DNA of 64,000 bases from positions 62,001 through 126,000 of the forward strand of contig JAKSPT010000001.1 of NCBI GenBank assembly GCA_024404495.1, in the 5' to 3' direction. Below the pieces are notes generated by a model. It made no database searches. It had not been told where the DNA came from and saw nothing but the letters and a program-made list of their open reading frames with translations. The DNA comes from Lachnospiraceae bacterium. Lineage in GTDB: Bacteria; Bacillota; Clostridia; Oscillospirales; CAG-272. How positions within the stretch are numbered: the first letter of the stretch is position 1; each line of letters starts with the position of its first letter. The position numbers were made by a program, and so were the translations under genes. Of the stretch, positions 8,306-17,228 are shown one piece after another.

Positions 8306-9319
8306 ATGAAGGAAAAAAACCATTCGTTGGAATTTTACAGGACCGTATTCACCTTAACCATCTGCCTGTATCACGCCCAGTATCTGGATCCGAAGCTTGA
8401 GATCTTAAAAAACGCGTACTTATGCGTTGAATTCTTCTTTATGTTATCCGGGTATTTGCTGTATCGGTCTTTTATGAAAGAGACCGAACACCATACGCTG
8501 ACCTATGCGGCACGGCGCTTTACCCGACTTTGGCCGGAATATATCTTCGCGGCAGTCATCGCCATTCTGGGCAGAGGCGTTTTCTTACACGATTTCAACG
8601 TCAATAAAGCCCTCAACGAAGTCCTCATGGTCCAGAATACCGGTCTGTTCCATTACGGCGGGTATAATTATCCCTGCTGGTATATCCCCGTGATGCTTTT
8701 CTGCGGCATTCTGATTTACAGCATCCTGTCCTTGTATCCCGACGCCTTCATCAAGCTGTTTGCCCCGCTGGCGGTTCTGTTGGGTTACACGTATTTCGGC
8801 GGATTGGAAGCCGGACTGGAAAGCTGGCAGTACGTCGGTCCGTTCTCGGAACCGATGATCCGGGGCTTCATCGCAATGAGTCTTGGCGTTCTGATCGGTG
8901 CCGCCGCAAATAAGGAAAACGCGATAAAGCCCGGTAAAGTCACCGGGACCGTCGCGGAAATAACGCTTTTGGTGCTGATCGGGCTAAGCATTTTCACCGA
9001 AATATTCTCGGAAATGGTCGCGGTCATCTCGTTTGCTCTGTTGATACTGATCACGGCAAAGCAGCAGGGCTTTATCAGCTCCGTAATCATCAATCATCGC
9101 GTCTGGAGTATAACGGGTTCTTATTCCTACGCCGTGTACCTGAATCACGCAATGGTCATCTACTTACTCTCCTATATTGATAAGCACCTGTTCCGCATCC
9201 CCGTTAAGCCCGTGATCTATCTTATCGTTTTGCTGGCATACTCCGTCTGCACGCACCTCCTGATCCAATATATCGTCTCCCGCGTCAACAAAAAAGCAAG
9301 AAGGAACGCAAATGCCTGA
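8306..9319 (+). CDS. Family-3 membrane acyltransferase
   Basis: A 337-residue polytopic acyltransferase-3 protein. It starts 'NHSLEFYRTVFTLTICLYHA' with the segment-1 histidine, then 'VEFFFMLSGYLLYRSF' and 'AARRFTRLWPEY', which are strong family signatures including the arginine-rich loop. The C-terminus has 'SYAVYLNHAMVIYLL'. AAAGGATCGGGAAGT upstream supplies a ribosome site. The gene overlaps the next GT2 gene by 8 bases. It is the fourth acyltransferase in the locus, so several positions of the glycan, or alternative glycans, may be acylated. Confidence 0.87.
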   Translation: MKEKNHSLEFYRTVFTLTICLYHAQYLDPKLEILKNAYLCVEFFFMLSGYLLYRSFMKETEHHTLTYAARRFTRLWPEYIFAAVIAILGRGVFLHDFNVNKALNEVLMVQNTGLFHYGGYNYPCWYIPVMLFCGILIYSILSLYPDAFIKLFAPLAVLLGYTYFGGLEAGLESWQYVGPFSEPMIRGFIAMSLGVLIGAAANKENAIKPGKVTGTVAEITLLVLIGLSIFTEIFSEMVAVISFALLILITAKQQGFISSVIINHRVWSITGSYSYAVYLNHAMVIYLLSYIDKHLFRIPVKPVIYLIVLLAYSVCTHLLIQYIVSRVNKKARRNANA

Positions 9320-10280
9320 AGTATCGATTATCGTGCCCGTTTATAACGTGGAACCGTATCTGCCCCGGTGCATCGACAGCATTCTGTCTCAGACCTATTC
9401 CGATTTTGAGCTTCTTCTGATCGATGACGGTTCTTCGGATAACAGCGGCAGGATCTGTGACGAATACGCAGGAATAGACGGTCGGATCCGGGTTTTTCAC
9501 AAGGAGAACGGCGGCGTCTGTTCCGCACGCAACGTCGGTCTGGATAACGCAAACGGAAAATGGTTTTTCCTGTTTGACAGCGACGATATGGTCTCCCCTC
9601 TCCTGACGGAGCACTGCATGAAAGCGGTTTCCGAAAACGGACTGGACTGCTTCATTTACGGATATCAGACCGTTGCGCCCGATGCCTCGGATCCGGTCAT
9701 ATGCGGCGAGCCCGAACCGGAAATGGAATATATGGACGCGGAAAGCGCCCTTCAGACCGCACTGATCGGATCAAAATTCCGTATGCTGTGCTGCAATAAA
9801 ATCTACTCCCGACATCTTTGGGAGGGAATCCGCTTTCCGGTGGGCAGAAAATACGGAGACGATACCGCGGTAACCTACCGTCTCCTTGATAAATGTCGAA
9901 AGATCGGTTATCAGAATATCCCGTTTTACTGTTACCGAATGAATCCTGAAAGCGCCCTGCATAAAAGCTTTACAAAAGACAATTTTCAGCTTTTTGACGC
10001 TTATGATGAGCTGCTTGATTTCATCAGAACGCGCCGAAACAGCTTAATGAAAAGCGCTTATTATTCCTACGCGATCCGCGTTTTTGATGCGCTTCCCCGC
10101 ATTGTAAAATCCGAAAACGCTCAAAATTATACGGAAGTCCTGTCGTCATACACCAAGGGGAAAACGGTTCACTTTATGTTCTCCCCCATCACAATTAAGC
10201 AAAAAGCGCTTCTTATACTACTAAGTCTTTTCCCGCGTTTTTTCTGCGCACTATGGACCAAGCATAACGGTCAATCATAA
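9312..10280 (+). CDS. Glycosyltransferase family 2
   Basis: A 322-residue GT2 enzyme with 'VSIIVPVYNVEPYLPRCIDS', 'LIDDGSSDNSGRICDEYAG', 'ENGGVCSARNVGLDNANG' and 'LFDSDDM'. The first 90 or so residues are nearly identical in pattern to the next gene (10440), while the acceptor halves differ. The C-terminus is moderately hydrophobic, suggesting membrane contact. It begins within the end of the acyltransferase gene. About 160 bases separate it from the next coding start; I see no promoter or strong terminator there. Confidence 0.9.
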   Translation: MPEVSIIVPVYNVEPYLPRCIDSILSQTYSDFELLLIDDGSSDNSGRICDEYAGIDGRIRVFHKENGGVCSARNVGLDNANGKWFFLFDSDDMVSPLLTEHCMKAVSENGLDCFIYGYQTVAPDASDPVICGEPEPEMEYMDAESALQTALIGSKFRMLCCNKIYSRHLWEGIRFPVGRKYGDDTAVTYRLLDKCRKIGYQNIPFYCYRMNPESALHKSFTKDNFQLFDAYDELLDFIRTRRNSLMKSAYYSYAIRVFDALPRIVKSENAQNYTEVLSSYTKGKTVHFMFSPITIKQKALLILLSLFPRFFCALWTKHNGQS

Positions 10281-10439
10281 AGGCAGGGTATTTCAATAAC
10301 GAACCGCAAAAATCACGCTTATACGGCTTTGCTTCTGCCGCGTTCTTCTTTTTGTGTATTTATTAAGAAGGAGCACCGTGCGGCAATAGCGCAGAAAAAA
10401 GCGCCCCATCAATATAACGAACAGAAAAGAGAGCCTACT

Positions 10440-11321
10440 ATGCCCGAAATCAGCATTATCGTACCCGTATATAAGGTCGAACAATACCTGCCGCGCTGCA
10501 TCGACAGCATCCTCGCGCAGACGTTCACCGACTTTGAGCTGCTCCTCATAGATGACGGTTCTCCCGATAACTGCGGTAAAATCTGTGATGACTACGCCGC
10601 AAAGGACGCGAGGGTCCGGGTTTTCCATAAGGAAAACGGCGGCGTTTCCTCCGCGAGAAATCTTGGTCTTGATAATGCCGTAGGCAAGTATATTGGTTTT
10701 GTTGACTCGGACGACTATATCTTCCCAAAGATGTATGAAACGCTCTTGTCGTGTTTTGCTTATGACGTTCAATTGTCCTGCGTTTCGGTTTATACCGATC
10801 AACACCGTGAATCATCATCCCCCGTTATACTGAATTCAGATGAAACGATCGAAACGTGTTTTTTATCATCTATGTGGACAACAATATGGAATAAACTATT
10901 TCTGAGGGAATATGTTGATCATCTCCGATTTGACATATCGTTACAAATAGCAGAAGACGTTCTGTTTTTATCGCAATATTTAAAACGTGTCCGTTCTTCC
11001 TGCTTTATAAATTCAACACTTTACGTATATTGTGACAATCAAAGCAGTGCCACTCGTGATAGCACTGTCAGCCGTAAAGCAATCAATATTCCAGTGGTTG
11101 ATAAAAGAATCATTGATGAGTTTAATCATCATTCCCGTTCCGTCAAAAACAAGCTATATTACTGGTCATATAAAGATATCTCTTTATGGATTCATAAAGT
11201 CAATGATCGGAGAATCCAAAAAGAAATCATAAGAAAAGCTTTTCCGATAAGAATAAAAACGATTTTTAACGATGAGATATATTGGAAATCAAGAATACTG
11301 TTTGTTCTGGGAATGATATGA
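10440..11321 (+). CDS. Glycosyltransferase family 2, composition-chimeric
   Basis: A 293-residue GT2 enzyme. The N-terminal donor module ('MPEISIIVPVYKVEQYLPRC', 'LIDDGSPDNCGKICDDYAA', 'GFVDSDDY') uses GC-rich codons and matches the paralogue at 9312. From about 10690 onward the coding sequence turns sharply AT-rich and the protein diverges. This looks like recombination within the gene, joining a resident donor module to an imported acceptor module. I start it at ATG 10440 (AGAGAG just upstream), where family homology begins, although the frame is open from 10329. It overlaps the next gene by ATGA. Confidence 0.88.
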   Translation: MPEISIIVPVYKVEQYLPRCIDSILAQTFTDFELLLIDDGSPDNCGKICDDYAAKDARVRVFHKENGGVSSARNLGLDNAVGKYIGFVDSDDYIFPKMYETLLSCFAYDVQLSCVSVYTDQHRESSSPVILNSDETIETCFLSSMWTTIWNKLFLREYVDHLRFDISLQIAEDVLFLSQYLKRVRSSCFINSTLYVYCDNQSSATRDSTVSRKAINIPVVDKRIIDEFNHHSRSVKNKLYYWSYKDISLWIHKVNDRRIQKEIIRKAFPIRIKTIFNDEIYWKSRILFVLGMI

Positions 11322-12472
11322 AGAAAAGAATCATCATTGTCACAAATAAAATGCAAAGAGGCGGTGTCGAATCCGCCTTGATTCCTATGCTGCAGGTATT
11401 AGTAAGTCAGCAGTATGATATCACATTACTACTCATTCATCGCGGCGGTGAATGGGAATCCAGAATCCCACAGGGAATAATGGTAGAATATGCTGATGCC
11501 ATAGCAAATCCCAAAGAAGAAATTATCTCTCTGGTAAAAAAAGGAAAGTTTATATCGGCGTTTATTAAAGCGTACTATACTTTCCGAGTCATTCATTCAA
11601 AGTCCCCTCTGATTCAAAGTTCATATCAAAGCAAGCTGTATCATAAGTCAAGAGATTCGTATGATATTGCCATTTCATATTATACCCCGACCGGAATACC
11701 CACGTTTATTGTCAAAAATCGTATTAATGCCAAAGAAAAAATCGTATGGATTCATTTTGACATTTCTATGACGCTTCAGTATTCCAAAAAAATGTCCGGC
11801 CTTTTCAATTCATATAATCAAATAATCTGTGTTTCAAAGGATGCCCGGGATAGTTTTATTCATTTTCTCCGCAATAATAAAAATATATCAAAAAAAACAT
11901 TCATATCATACAATCTGCTTGATACCGAACGCATAGATCGACTAAAAGATGAAGTTTGTAGCCAATATGATATATGTTCTGTCGGAAGATTAGTCAAATG
12001 CAAAGGCTTTGACATTGCAATCAAAGCATTAAGAATTTTGCAAGACAAGGGATTGAAGCTGTCGTGGGCAGTCTGCGGCGGAGGTTATGAGGAAGAACGC
12101 CTTAAGAAATTAATAGCCGAGAACCAATTGGAGGACAGTTTTTTCCTTCTCGGATCGCAGGATAATCCATATAAGTTCATCAATCATTCCAGAATATACG
12201 TTCAAACGTCATTGAATGAGGGTTACTGTTTAGCCTTACAGGAAGCACGGTATCTAAAAAAACCAATAATCACAACGAGATTTTCAGGTGCGCTTGAACA
12301 GATTATTGACGGAGAAACGGGACTGATCGTCGAGGCAACTCCCGAAGCTGTTTCTCGTTCCATAGAACAATTAATTAATAATGCTGAACTCCAAAGTACT
12401 CTGATACGCAATCTGCAAAAAAGCAGAGCGGATAACACATCATATAATGTATCTTATTATTTAGAGCATTGA
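11318..12472 (+). CDS. Glycosyltransferase family 4, AT-rich
   Basis: A 384-residue GT4 enzyme: 'VTNKMQRGGVESALIPML' at the N-terminus, 'SVGRLVKCKGFDIAIKAL' at the start of the donor domain, and 'NEGYCLALQEARYLKKPIIT' holding the EX7E-type motif. It starts at ATG 11318, overlapping the TGA of the GT2 gene. Codon use is strongly AT-rich (many AAA, AAT, TCA, ATA), unlike the exporter genes that follow. This marks it as part of an imported cassette together with the 3' half of the preceding gene. Confidence 0.88.
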   Translation: MKKRIIIVTNKMQRGGVESALIPMLQVLVSQQYDITLLLIHRGGEWESRIPQGIMVEYADAIANPKEEIISLVKKGKFISAFIKAYYTFRVIHSKSPLIQSSYQSKLYHKSRDSYDIAISYYTPTGIPTFIVKNRINAKEKIVWIHFDISMTLQYSKKMSGLFNSYNQIICVSKDARDSFIHFLRNNKNISKKTFISYNLLDTERIDRLKDEVCSQYDICSVGRLVKCKGFDIAIKALRILQDKGLKLSWAVCGGGYEEERLKKLIAENQLEDSFFLLGSQDNPYKFINHSRIYVQTSLNEGYCLALQEARYLKKPIITTRFSGALEQIIDGETGLIVEATPEAVSRSIEQLINNAELQSTLIRNLQKSRADNTSYNVSYYLEH

Positions 12473-12509
12473 TTTCCGTTTATATCATTTATTTTTGAGG
12501 GAATAATCC

Positions 12510-13373
12510 ATGACCCAACAATTCAAAACCAAAATAACCTCCAAGCACAGCCTTTTTGACCTTCATCTGAAGGAAACCTTCGAATACCGCGACCTGATCG
12601 CTCTGTTCGTCAAGCGGGATTTTGTTTCGCTCTATAAGCAGACGGTCCTCGGTCCGCTCTGGGCGATCATCCAGCCGCTTCTGACGACCGTCGTGTTCAC
12701 GATCATCTTCGGCAATCTCGCCGGGCTGACCACCGCCGACGTCGCGGGCGACTATATCGTTCCCGGCTTCCTCTTCTATATGTCGGGCAATATCGTCTGG
12801 AGCTATTTTTCCGGAACGCTGAACGCGACCTCGGGTACCTTTATCAATAATCGCGCGACGATGGGAAAGGTCTATTATCCCCGTCTCGTTTCCCCGATTT
12901 CCACGGCGTGTTCGCACCTGATCTCCTTCGGGATCCAGCTTGCGATGTTCCTCGTATTCTGGGCGTTCTATCTCATTCGCGGAGGGACAAGCATCACGGT
13001 CTCCCCGATGCTCCTTCTCGTGATCCCGACGGTCCTCGAAATGATGCTCCTTGCAACGGGCTGCGGCATCATTATCTCCTCGCTTACCACGAAATACCGT
13101 GACCTTGCCATGCTCGTCGGCTTCGGGCTTCAGCTCTGGCAGTACGGCTCTCCGATCGCCTACGGTCTGCAGCTTATTCCCGAGCGCCTCATGTGGCTCT
13201 ATATGCTCAATCCCGTTACTCCCATTGTAACGACCTTCCGCTATGCGCTGTTCGGCTTCGGTTATTTCAGCCTGACGTATTATCTCATCAGCTGGGCAGT
13301 CACGCTCGTGCTCTTCTTTATCGGTCTGATCCTGTTCAGCCGTATCGAGCGCACCTTTATGGATACGATCTGA
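12510..13373 (+). CDS. ABC-2 polysaccharide/teichoic acid exporter, permease (Wzm/TagG-type)
   Basis: A 287-residue permease of the ABC-2 family with six membrane segments. It begins with the amphipathic 'YRDLIALFVKRDFVSLYKQT', then 'LGPLWAIIQPLLTTVVFTIIFG' with the conserved Gly-Pro-X-Trp element, and 'FLFYMSGNIVWSYFSGT'. With the ATPase that follows it flips lipid-linked glycan to the outer face of the membrane. A good ribosome site (GAGGGA) precedes ATG 12510. Codons are GC-rich again, in contrast to both flanks, suggesting it belongs to the conserved core of the locus. Confidence 0.92.
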   Translation: MTQQFKTKITSKHSLFDLHLKETFEYRDLIALFVKRDFVSLYKQTVLGPLWAIIQPLLTTVVFTIIFGNLAGLTTADVAGDYIVPGFLFYMSGNIVWSYFSGTLNATSGTFINNRATMGKVYYPRLVSPISTACSHLISFGIQLAMFLVFWAFYLIRGGTSITVSPMLLLVIPTVLEMMLLATGCGIIISSLTTKYRDLAMLVGFGLQLWQYGSPIAYGLQLIPERLMWLYMLNPVTPIVTTFRYALFGFGYFSLTYYLISWAVTLVLFFIGLILFSRIERTFMDTI

Positions 13374-13383
13374 GGAGTCTGAC

Positions 13384-14646
13384 ATGGAAGAATTAATGAT
13401 CAAAATCGATAACGTAACCAAGCAGTACAAGCTCGGTCAGATCGGCGGAACCACGCTGCGCGATGAAATGCAGCGCCTGAACGCAAGGATCCGTCATAAG
13501 GAAGACCCCACCAAGAAGATCGGCGCGAAGGATTACAACCGCGGCGAGACCTTTATGGCGCTGAACGGCGTCAGTTTTGAGGTCAGAAAGGGAGAACGCG
13601 TCGGCATCATCGGGCACAACGGCGCCGGAAAATCCACGCTGCTCAAGCTCCTTTCCCGCGTCACCGCGCCGACGAGCGGCGAGATCGGGCTGAACGGCCG
13701 CATCGCCTCTATGCTCGAGGTCGGCACCGGCTTCCACCCGGAGCTGACCGGACGTGAGAACGTATATATGAACGGCGCGATCCTCGGCATGACGAAAAAG
13801 GAGATCGACGCGAAGATCGAGGACATCATCGAGTTCTCCGAATGCCGTCAGTTCATCGATACCCCGGTCAAGCGCTATTCCTCCGGCATGTACGTCAAGC
13901 TCGCCTTCTCGGTCGCCGCGCATCTCGACTCCGAGATCATGATCATGGACGAGGTCCTCGCCGTCGGCGATATGGCGTTCCAGCAGAAATGTCTGGATAA
14001 AATGAACGACGTTTCCCGTAAAGACGGCAGAACGATCCTGTACGTCAGCCACAACATGAACACGATCCGTCAGCTCTGCGACAGAGTCGTCGTGCTCGAT
14101 CACGGAACGGTCATCTTTGACGGTGACGTGGAAGAAGGAATCAAAGTATATTCCTCCGCCTTTTCAAACAGCTCGTACAGTCTTGATTACTCAACCGTGC
14201 CCCGTTTGTCATGGTTGAAAAACACCAAGGTTAAATGTCTATACGCAGAATATATCGGCAAAAACAATATCATTTTTACCGGCAGCGAAGCTCCGCGTCT
14301 GTTATTACGATGGAAAAATGAAGAAGACATAACCAATCTTTGCCTACGCATTGAAATAAAAACCACCGATCGCACCCCGATTGCAACAGCAGTATGCTTT
14401 GATTTTTACTCTGGTAATAAAGGAGAGACCGGCGAATCCGTATTCAGACTTAATATTTCATCGTTGACAAGCGGGGAATATAATGTAAATTACACGTTTT
14501 TCTTAAAAGACAGTCTTGGCGGCAATATCGACGTTGATTGTGTTCGAGGGCTGTCCTTGATCAGGGAAACAGCAGATTGCCTGATTTGGAACCGCAAGAA
14601 CTGGGGAGCAATACAGCTCCCGAATTTGGAGGCAGAAAATGTTTAA
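13384..14646 (+). CDS. ABC exporter ATPase with C-terminal glycan-recognition domain (Wzt/TagH-type)
   Basis: A 420-residue ATPase. Walker A 'GHNGAGKST' lies at about residues 78-86, the signature 'YSSGMYVKLAFS' near 165, Walker B 'IMIMDEVLAVGD' near 185-195, and the H-loop in 'LYVSHNMN'. From about residue 260 comes a beta-rich extension like the Wzt C-terminal domain, which in O-antigen exporters recognises the chain terminus. The DNA for this extension (from about 14160) is AT-rich whereas the ATPase part is GC-rich, so the recognition domain seems to have been swapped in with the adjoining cassette. The start follows the permease by 10 bases. Confidence 0.9.
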   Translation: MEELMIKIDNVTKQYKLGQIGGTTLRDEMQRLNARIRHKEDPTKKIGAKDYNRGETFMALNGVSFEVRKGERVGIIGHNGAGKSTLLKLLSRVTAPTSGEIGLNGRIASMLEVGTGFHPELTGRENVYMNGAILGMTKKEIDAKIEDIIEFSECRQFIDTPVKRYSSGMYVKLAFSVAAHLDSEIMIMDEVLAVGDMAFQQKCLDKMNDVSRKDGRTILYVSHNMNTIRQLCDRVVVLDHGTVIFDGDVEEGIKVYSSAFSNSSYSLDYSTVPRLSWLKNTKVKCLYAEYIGKNNIIFTGSEAPRLLLRWKNEEDITNLCLRIEIKTTDRTPIATAVCFDFYSGNKGETGESVFRLNISSLTSGEYNVNYTFFLKDSLGGNIDVDCVRGLSLIRETADCLIWNRKNWGAIQLPNLEAENV

Positions 14647-15661
14647 AGAAAGAATACTCCATCTATTTCCTTCATACAGAATCGGAGAAGGTATTATCAA
14701 GGAACTTCGCGCGAGTAATAAATGCATCATGGACAGGATCAATGATTTGGATGCAAAAAACGAGTACCTGTTCTGGTTGACCAACATAATGACCAACGAA
14801 CTTCCGCTTGACGCCAAAAGGCGAATATTTTTAGAAACGCCAAAAGCAGTCGGGACAACAAGAGGCATTCAATTGGCAGAGAACCAGATCCTTCGCACGA
14901 TAAAACAAACTTGTGACAAAAATAATCTGAATTTTTTTCTGATGGGCGGCACCCTTTTGGGCGCAGTCCGACATCGCGGATTCATTCCATGGGATGATGA
15001 CATTGATATCGGAATGATGAAGCCCGATCTTATGAAACTGATTTCTATCATCAACGAATCACCGGATAGTATGATACAAATCAAAAAATACTATCAGTTC
15101 AATGGAGGAACAGTTTATAAAGCAAAATACAAGTTCACAAAAACCATATTCGTTGACATCTTTCCCTTTGAACCCCTGAACGCCACAGATGAAAATGCGA
15201 ATACAGTTTGGGAAGAAACGCAGAACATCGCAAGTGATTTTTCAAGTCGAATCCTCGCGGAAGTTAAGGCAAAGGGATTGTATCAGCAGTCGCTTGTCAC
15301 CCCTGTCGCTTCTGAAGAGATGGATCTCTTCTTCAGGAATCTGGAGCAGGAGCTTGCAAATTGCAAATATCTTGGTCAAGGTCCGTATTTTTCCGAATGC
15401 ATAGAAAACGGTTATAAATTCAGAAAATCCAGAGGCTTACTAAAATTCGACGATCTGTATCCCCTTTTGACCGATGAGGTGGAGTTTGAAGGCGAAAAGT
15501 ACAGTGCCTGGAAAAATTATATGACACGATTGGAAATGTTTTTCGGTGATATTTATTCGTTCCCGAAATGCATCGTTCAAAAGCATAAGGCCGAATTTGA
15601 AGGCGTCGAAAACGATCTGCAGAGTCTCATAGAGAAGAAAATAATAGAGGTAGAAAAATGA
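14639..15661 (+). CDS. LicD family phosphotransferase
   Basis: A 340-residue protein of the LicD family, which transfers phospho-substituents (phosphocholine in pneumococcal teichoic acid; others elsewhere) from CDP-activated donors to glycans. The hallmark 'MGGTLLGAVRHRGFIPWDDD' followed by IDIGM lies at about residues 101-125 and supplies the nucleotidyltransferase-like acidic residues. The N-terminal 60 residues may be a short coiled coil. It overlaps the exporter ATPase gene by 8 bases and the second TagD gene by ATGA, so a CDP-alcohol made by that gene is a natural donor. AT-rich codon use puts it in the imported cassette. No choline genes are seen. Confidence 0.88.
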   Translation: MFKERILHLFPSYRIGEGIIKELRASNKCIMDRINDLDAKNEYLFWLTNIMTNELPLDAKRRIFLETPKAVGTTRGIQLAENQILRTIKQTCDKNNLNFFLMGGTLLGAVRHRGFIPWDDDIDIGMMKPDLMKLISIINESPDSMIQIKKYYQFNGGTVYKAKYKFTKTIFVDIFPFEPLNATDENANTVWEETQNIASDFSSRILAEVKAKGLYQQSLVTPVASEEMDLFFRNLEQELANCKYLGQGPYFSECIENGYKFRKSRGLLKFDDLYPLLTDEVEFEGEKYSAWKNYMTRLEMFFGDIYSFPKCIVQKHKAEFEGVENDLQSLIEKKIIEVEK

Positions 15662-16098
15662 TTATCGGATATACTACCGGAGTTTACGATCTGTTTCATA
15701 TTGGACACATCAACCTTTTCAAAAGTGCAAAAGGAATGTGCGATAAACTAATCGTCGGTGTAACCGTAGATGAATTGGTATCATACAAAGGAAAGCAAGC
15801 AATGATTCCTTTTGAAGACCGGATCGAAATCGTTCGTTCCTGCAAATACGTTGACGCCGCAGTACCGCAGTATGATATGGACAAACTAACCGCCTGCAAA
15901 AAGCTGGGGGCAACGTATCTGTTCGTCGGAGACGACTGGTATGGCACGGAAAAATGGACAAATTACGAGGAAGAGTTTGCAAAAGAAGGAATCAAAATCA
16001 TCTATTTTCCGTATACGAAAGGCATTTCTTCCACGAAAATCGCCGATAGTCTTCAATCGGTCAAAGGAAAAAACCTCAATGACCACTCCGGTAAGTGA
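15658..16098 (+). CDS. Second TagD-type cytidylyltransferase
   Basis: A 146-residue CTP:alcohol-phosphate cytidylyltransferase paralogous to the gene at 7858. It has 'GVYDLFHIGHINLFKSAKG' with HXGH, 'VGVTVDELVSYKGKQA', 'FVGDDWYGTEKW' and the C-terminal 'GISSTKIADS', closer to the canonical ISSTXI loop than in the first copy. It starts inside the end of LicD (ATGA), so LicD and this enzyme are probably a donor-synthesis and transfer pair. CDP-glycerol is the likely product; another CDP-alcohol is possible. AT-rich codons distinguish it from the first copy. Confidence 0.88.
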   Translation: MIIGYTTGVYDLFHIGHINLFKSAKGMCDKLIVGVTVDELVSYKGKQAMIPFEDRIEIVRSCKYVDAAVPQYDMDKLTACKKLGATYLFVGDDWYGTEKWTNYEEEFAKEGIKIIYFPYTKGISSTKIADSLQSVKGKNLNDHSGK

Positions 16099-16199
16099 AT
16101 TGCTTTGCCAACAAAAACCGTCCGGTATTACTCCGACTTCCCGTATACAGAATCCCAATCCATAACAGCTGACTAATACTCAATAAATGCGAGGGTCAA

Positions 16200-17228
16200 A
16201 TGGTAGAAATATCTGTTATTGTTCCCGTTTATAACGTTGAAAAGTATCTGTGCCGCTGCGTTGACAGTATCCTTTCGCAGAACTATCCCGATTTTGAGCT
16301 GATCCTCGTTGACGACGGTTCCCCGGACAACTGCGGAAAGATCTGTGACGAGTACGCCGGGAAAGACAGCCGCGTCACCGTGATCCATCAGGAAAACGGG
16401 GGGCTTTCCGCCGCGCGGAACGCCGGGATCGAATACGCTCTGAAAACCGACAGCGAATGGCTGACGTTTATCGACAGCGACGACTGGGTCCATAAGGACT
16501 ATTTGAAACTGCTGTTCGACGGGGTAACCGAAGAAAATGTAAAAATCTCAATATGCCAATACACAAAAACAGAGTCTTTCCTGCCGGACGAAAATGAGTA
16601 TTCCTATTGCTGCTCAAATCACCATATCATTAAAACCGAACTGATCTATTCCGAACCAATCAATGCAATTCAAGCCTGCACAAAACTGTACCACCGTTCC
16701 CTTTTTGAGTCCGTTCGGTTTCCCGTCGGAAAAATCAATGAGGATCGGTTCACAACGCACCGTCTCCTGTTTCAAACGGACCGCATAACGGTAATAGCGG
16801 AAAAACTCTATTATTATTTTCAGCACTCCGACAGCATTATGCACCGGGAATGGTCCCCGAAGCGTATGGACGATCTGGAAGCGTGCCGTGAACAAATTTC
16901 CTTTTTTGATAAAAACGGATTTGAAGAAGCAAAAATGACCGTTGCCAAACAGTATCTGTATTTATTATATGATGATTATTACGGTTCCGTTTCTTACCCG
17001 GAAGAACATAAACAGATCAAAAAAACGTATAATTCCGCTTTCGACGAACGCAAGACGTTATTGTCGCTAAACGTCAGGGACAACCCCAAATTATATTGTC
17101 TGCGCCACCCGTTCAGAGCAAAAATGTATTTCCGTTTTTCCAACCTCAAAGCAATATTGAAAAGCAGCGGAATCAAAGGCGTTTTCCGGAAAATCAAGTC
17201 AAAGTTCTTTCCTTCGGAGCGGAAATGA
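16200..17228 (+). CDS. Glycosyltransferase family 2
   Basis: A 342-residue GT2 enzyme with 'ISVIVPVYNVEKYLCRCVDS', 'LVDDGSPDNCGKICDEYAG', 'ENGGLSAARNAGIEYAL' and 'FIDSDDW'. GAGGGT lies just upstream of ATG 16200. As in the other GT2 genes here, the first 300 bases are GC-richer and more conserved than the rest. About 100 bases without recognisable signals separate it from the second TagD gene. It overlaps the VanZ gene by ATGA. Confidence 0.9.
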   Translation: MVEISVIVPVYNVEKYLCRCVDSILSQNYPDFELILVDDGSPDNCGKICDEYAGKDSRVTVIHQENGGLSAARNAGIEYALKTDSEWLTFIDSDDWVHKDYLKLLFDGVTEENVKISICQYTKTESFLPDENEYSYCCSNHHIIKTELIYSEPINAIQACTKLYHRSLFESVRFPVGKINEDRFTTHRLLFQTDRITVIAEKLYYYFQHSDSIMHREWSPKRMDDLEACREQISFFDKNGFEEAKMTVAKQYLYLLYDDYYGSVSYPEEHKQIKKTYNSAFDERKTLLSLNVRDNPKLYCLRHPFRAKMYFRFSNLKAILKSSGIKGVFRKIKSKFFPSERK

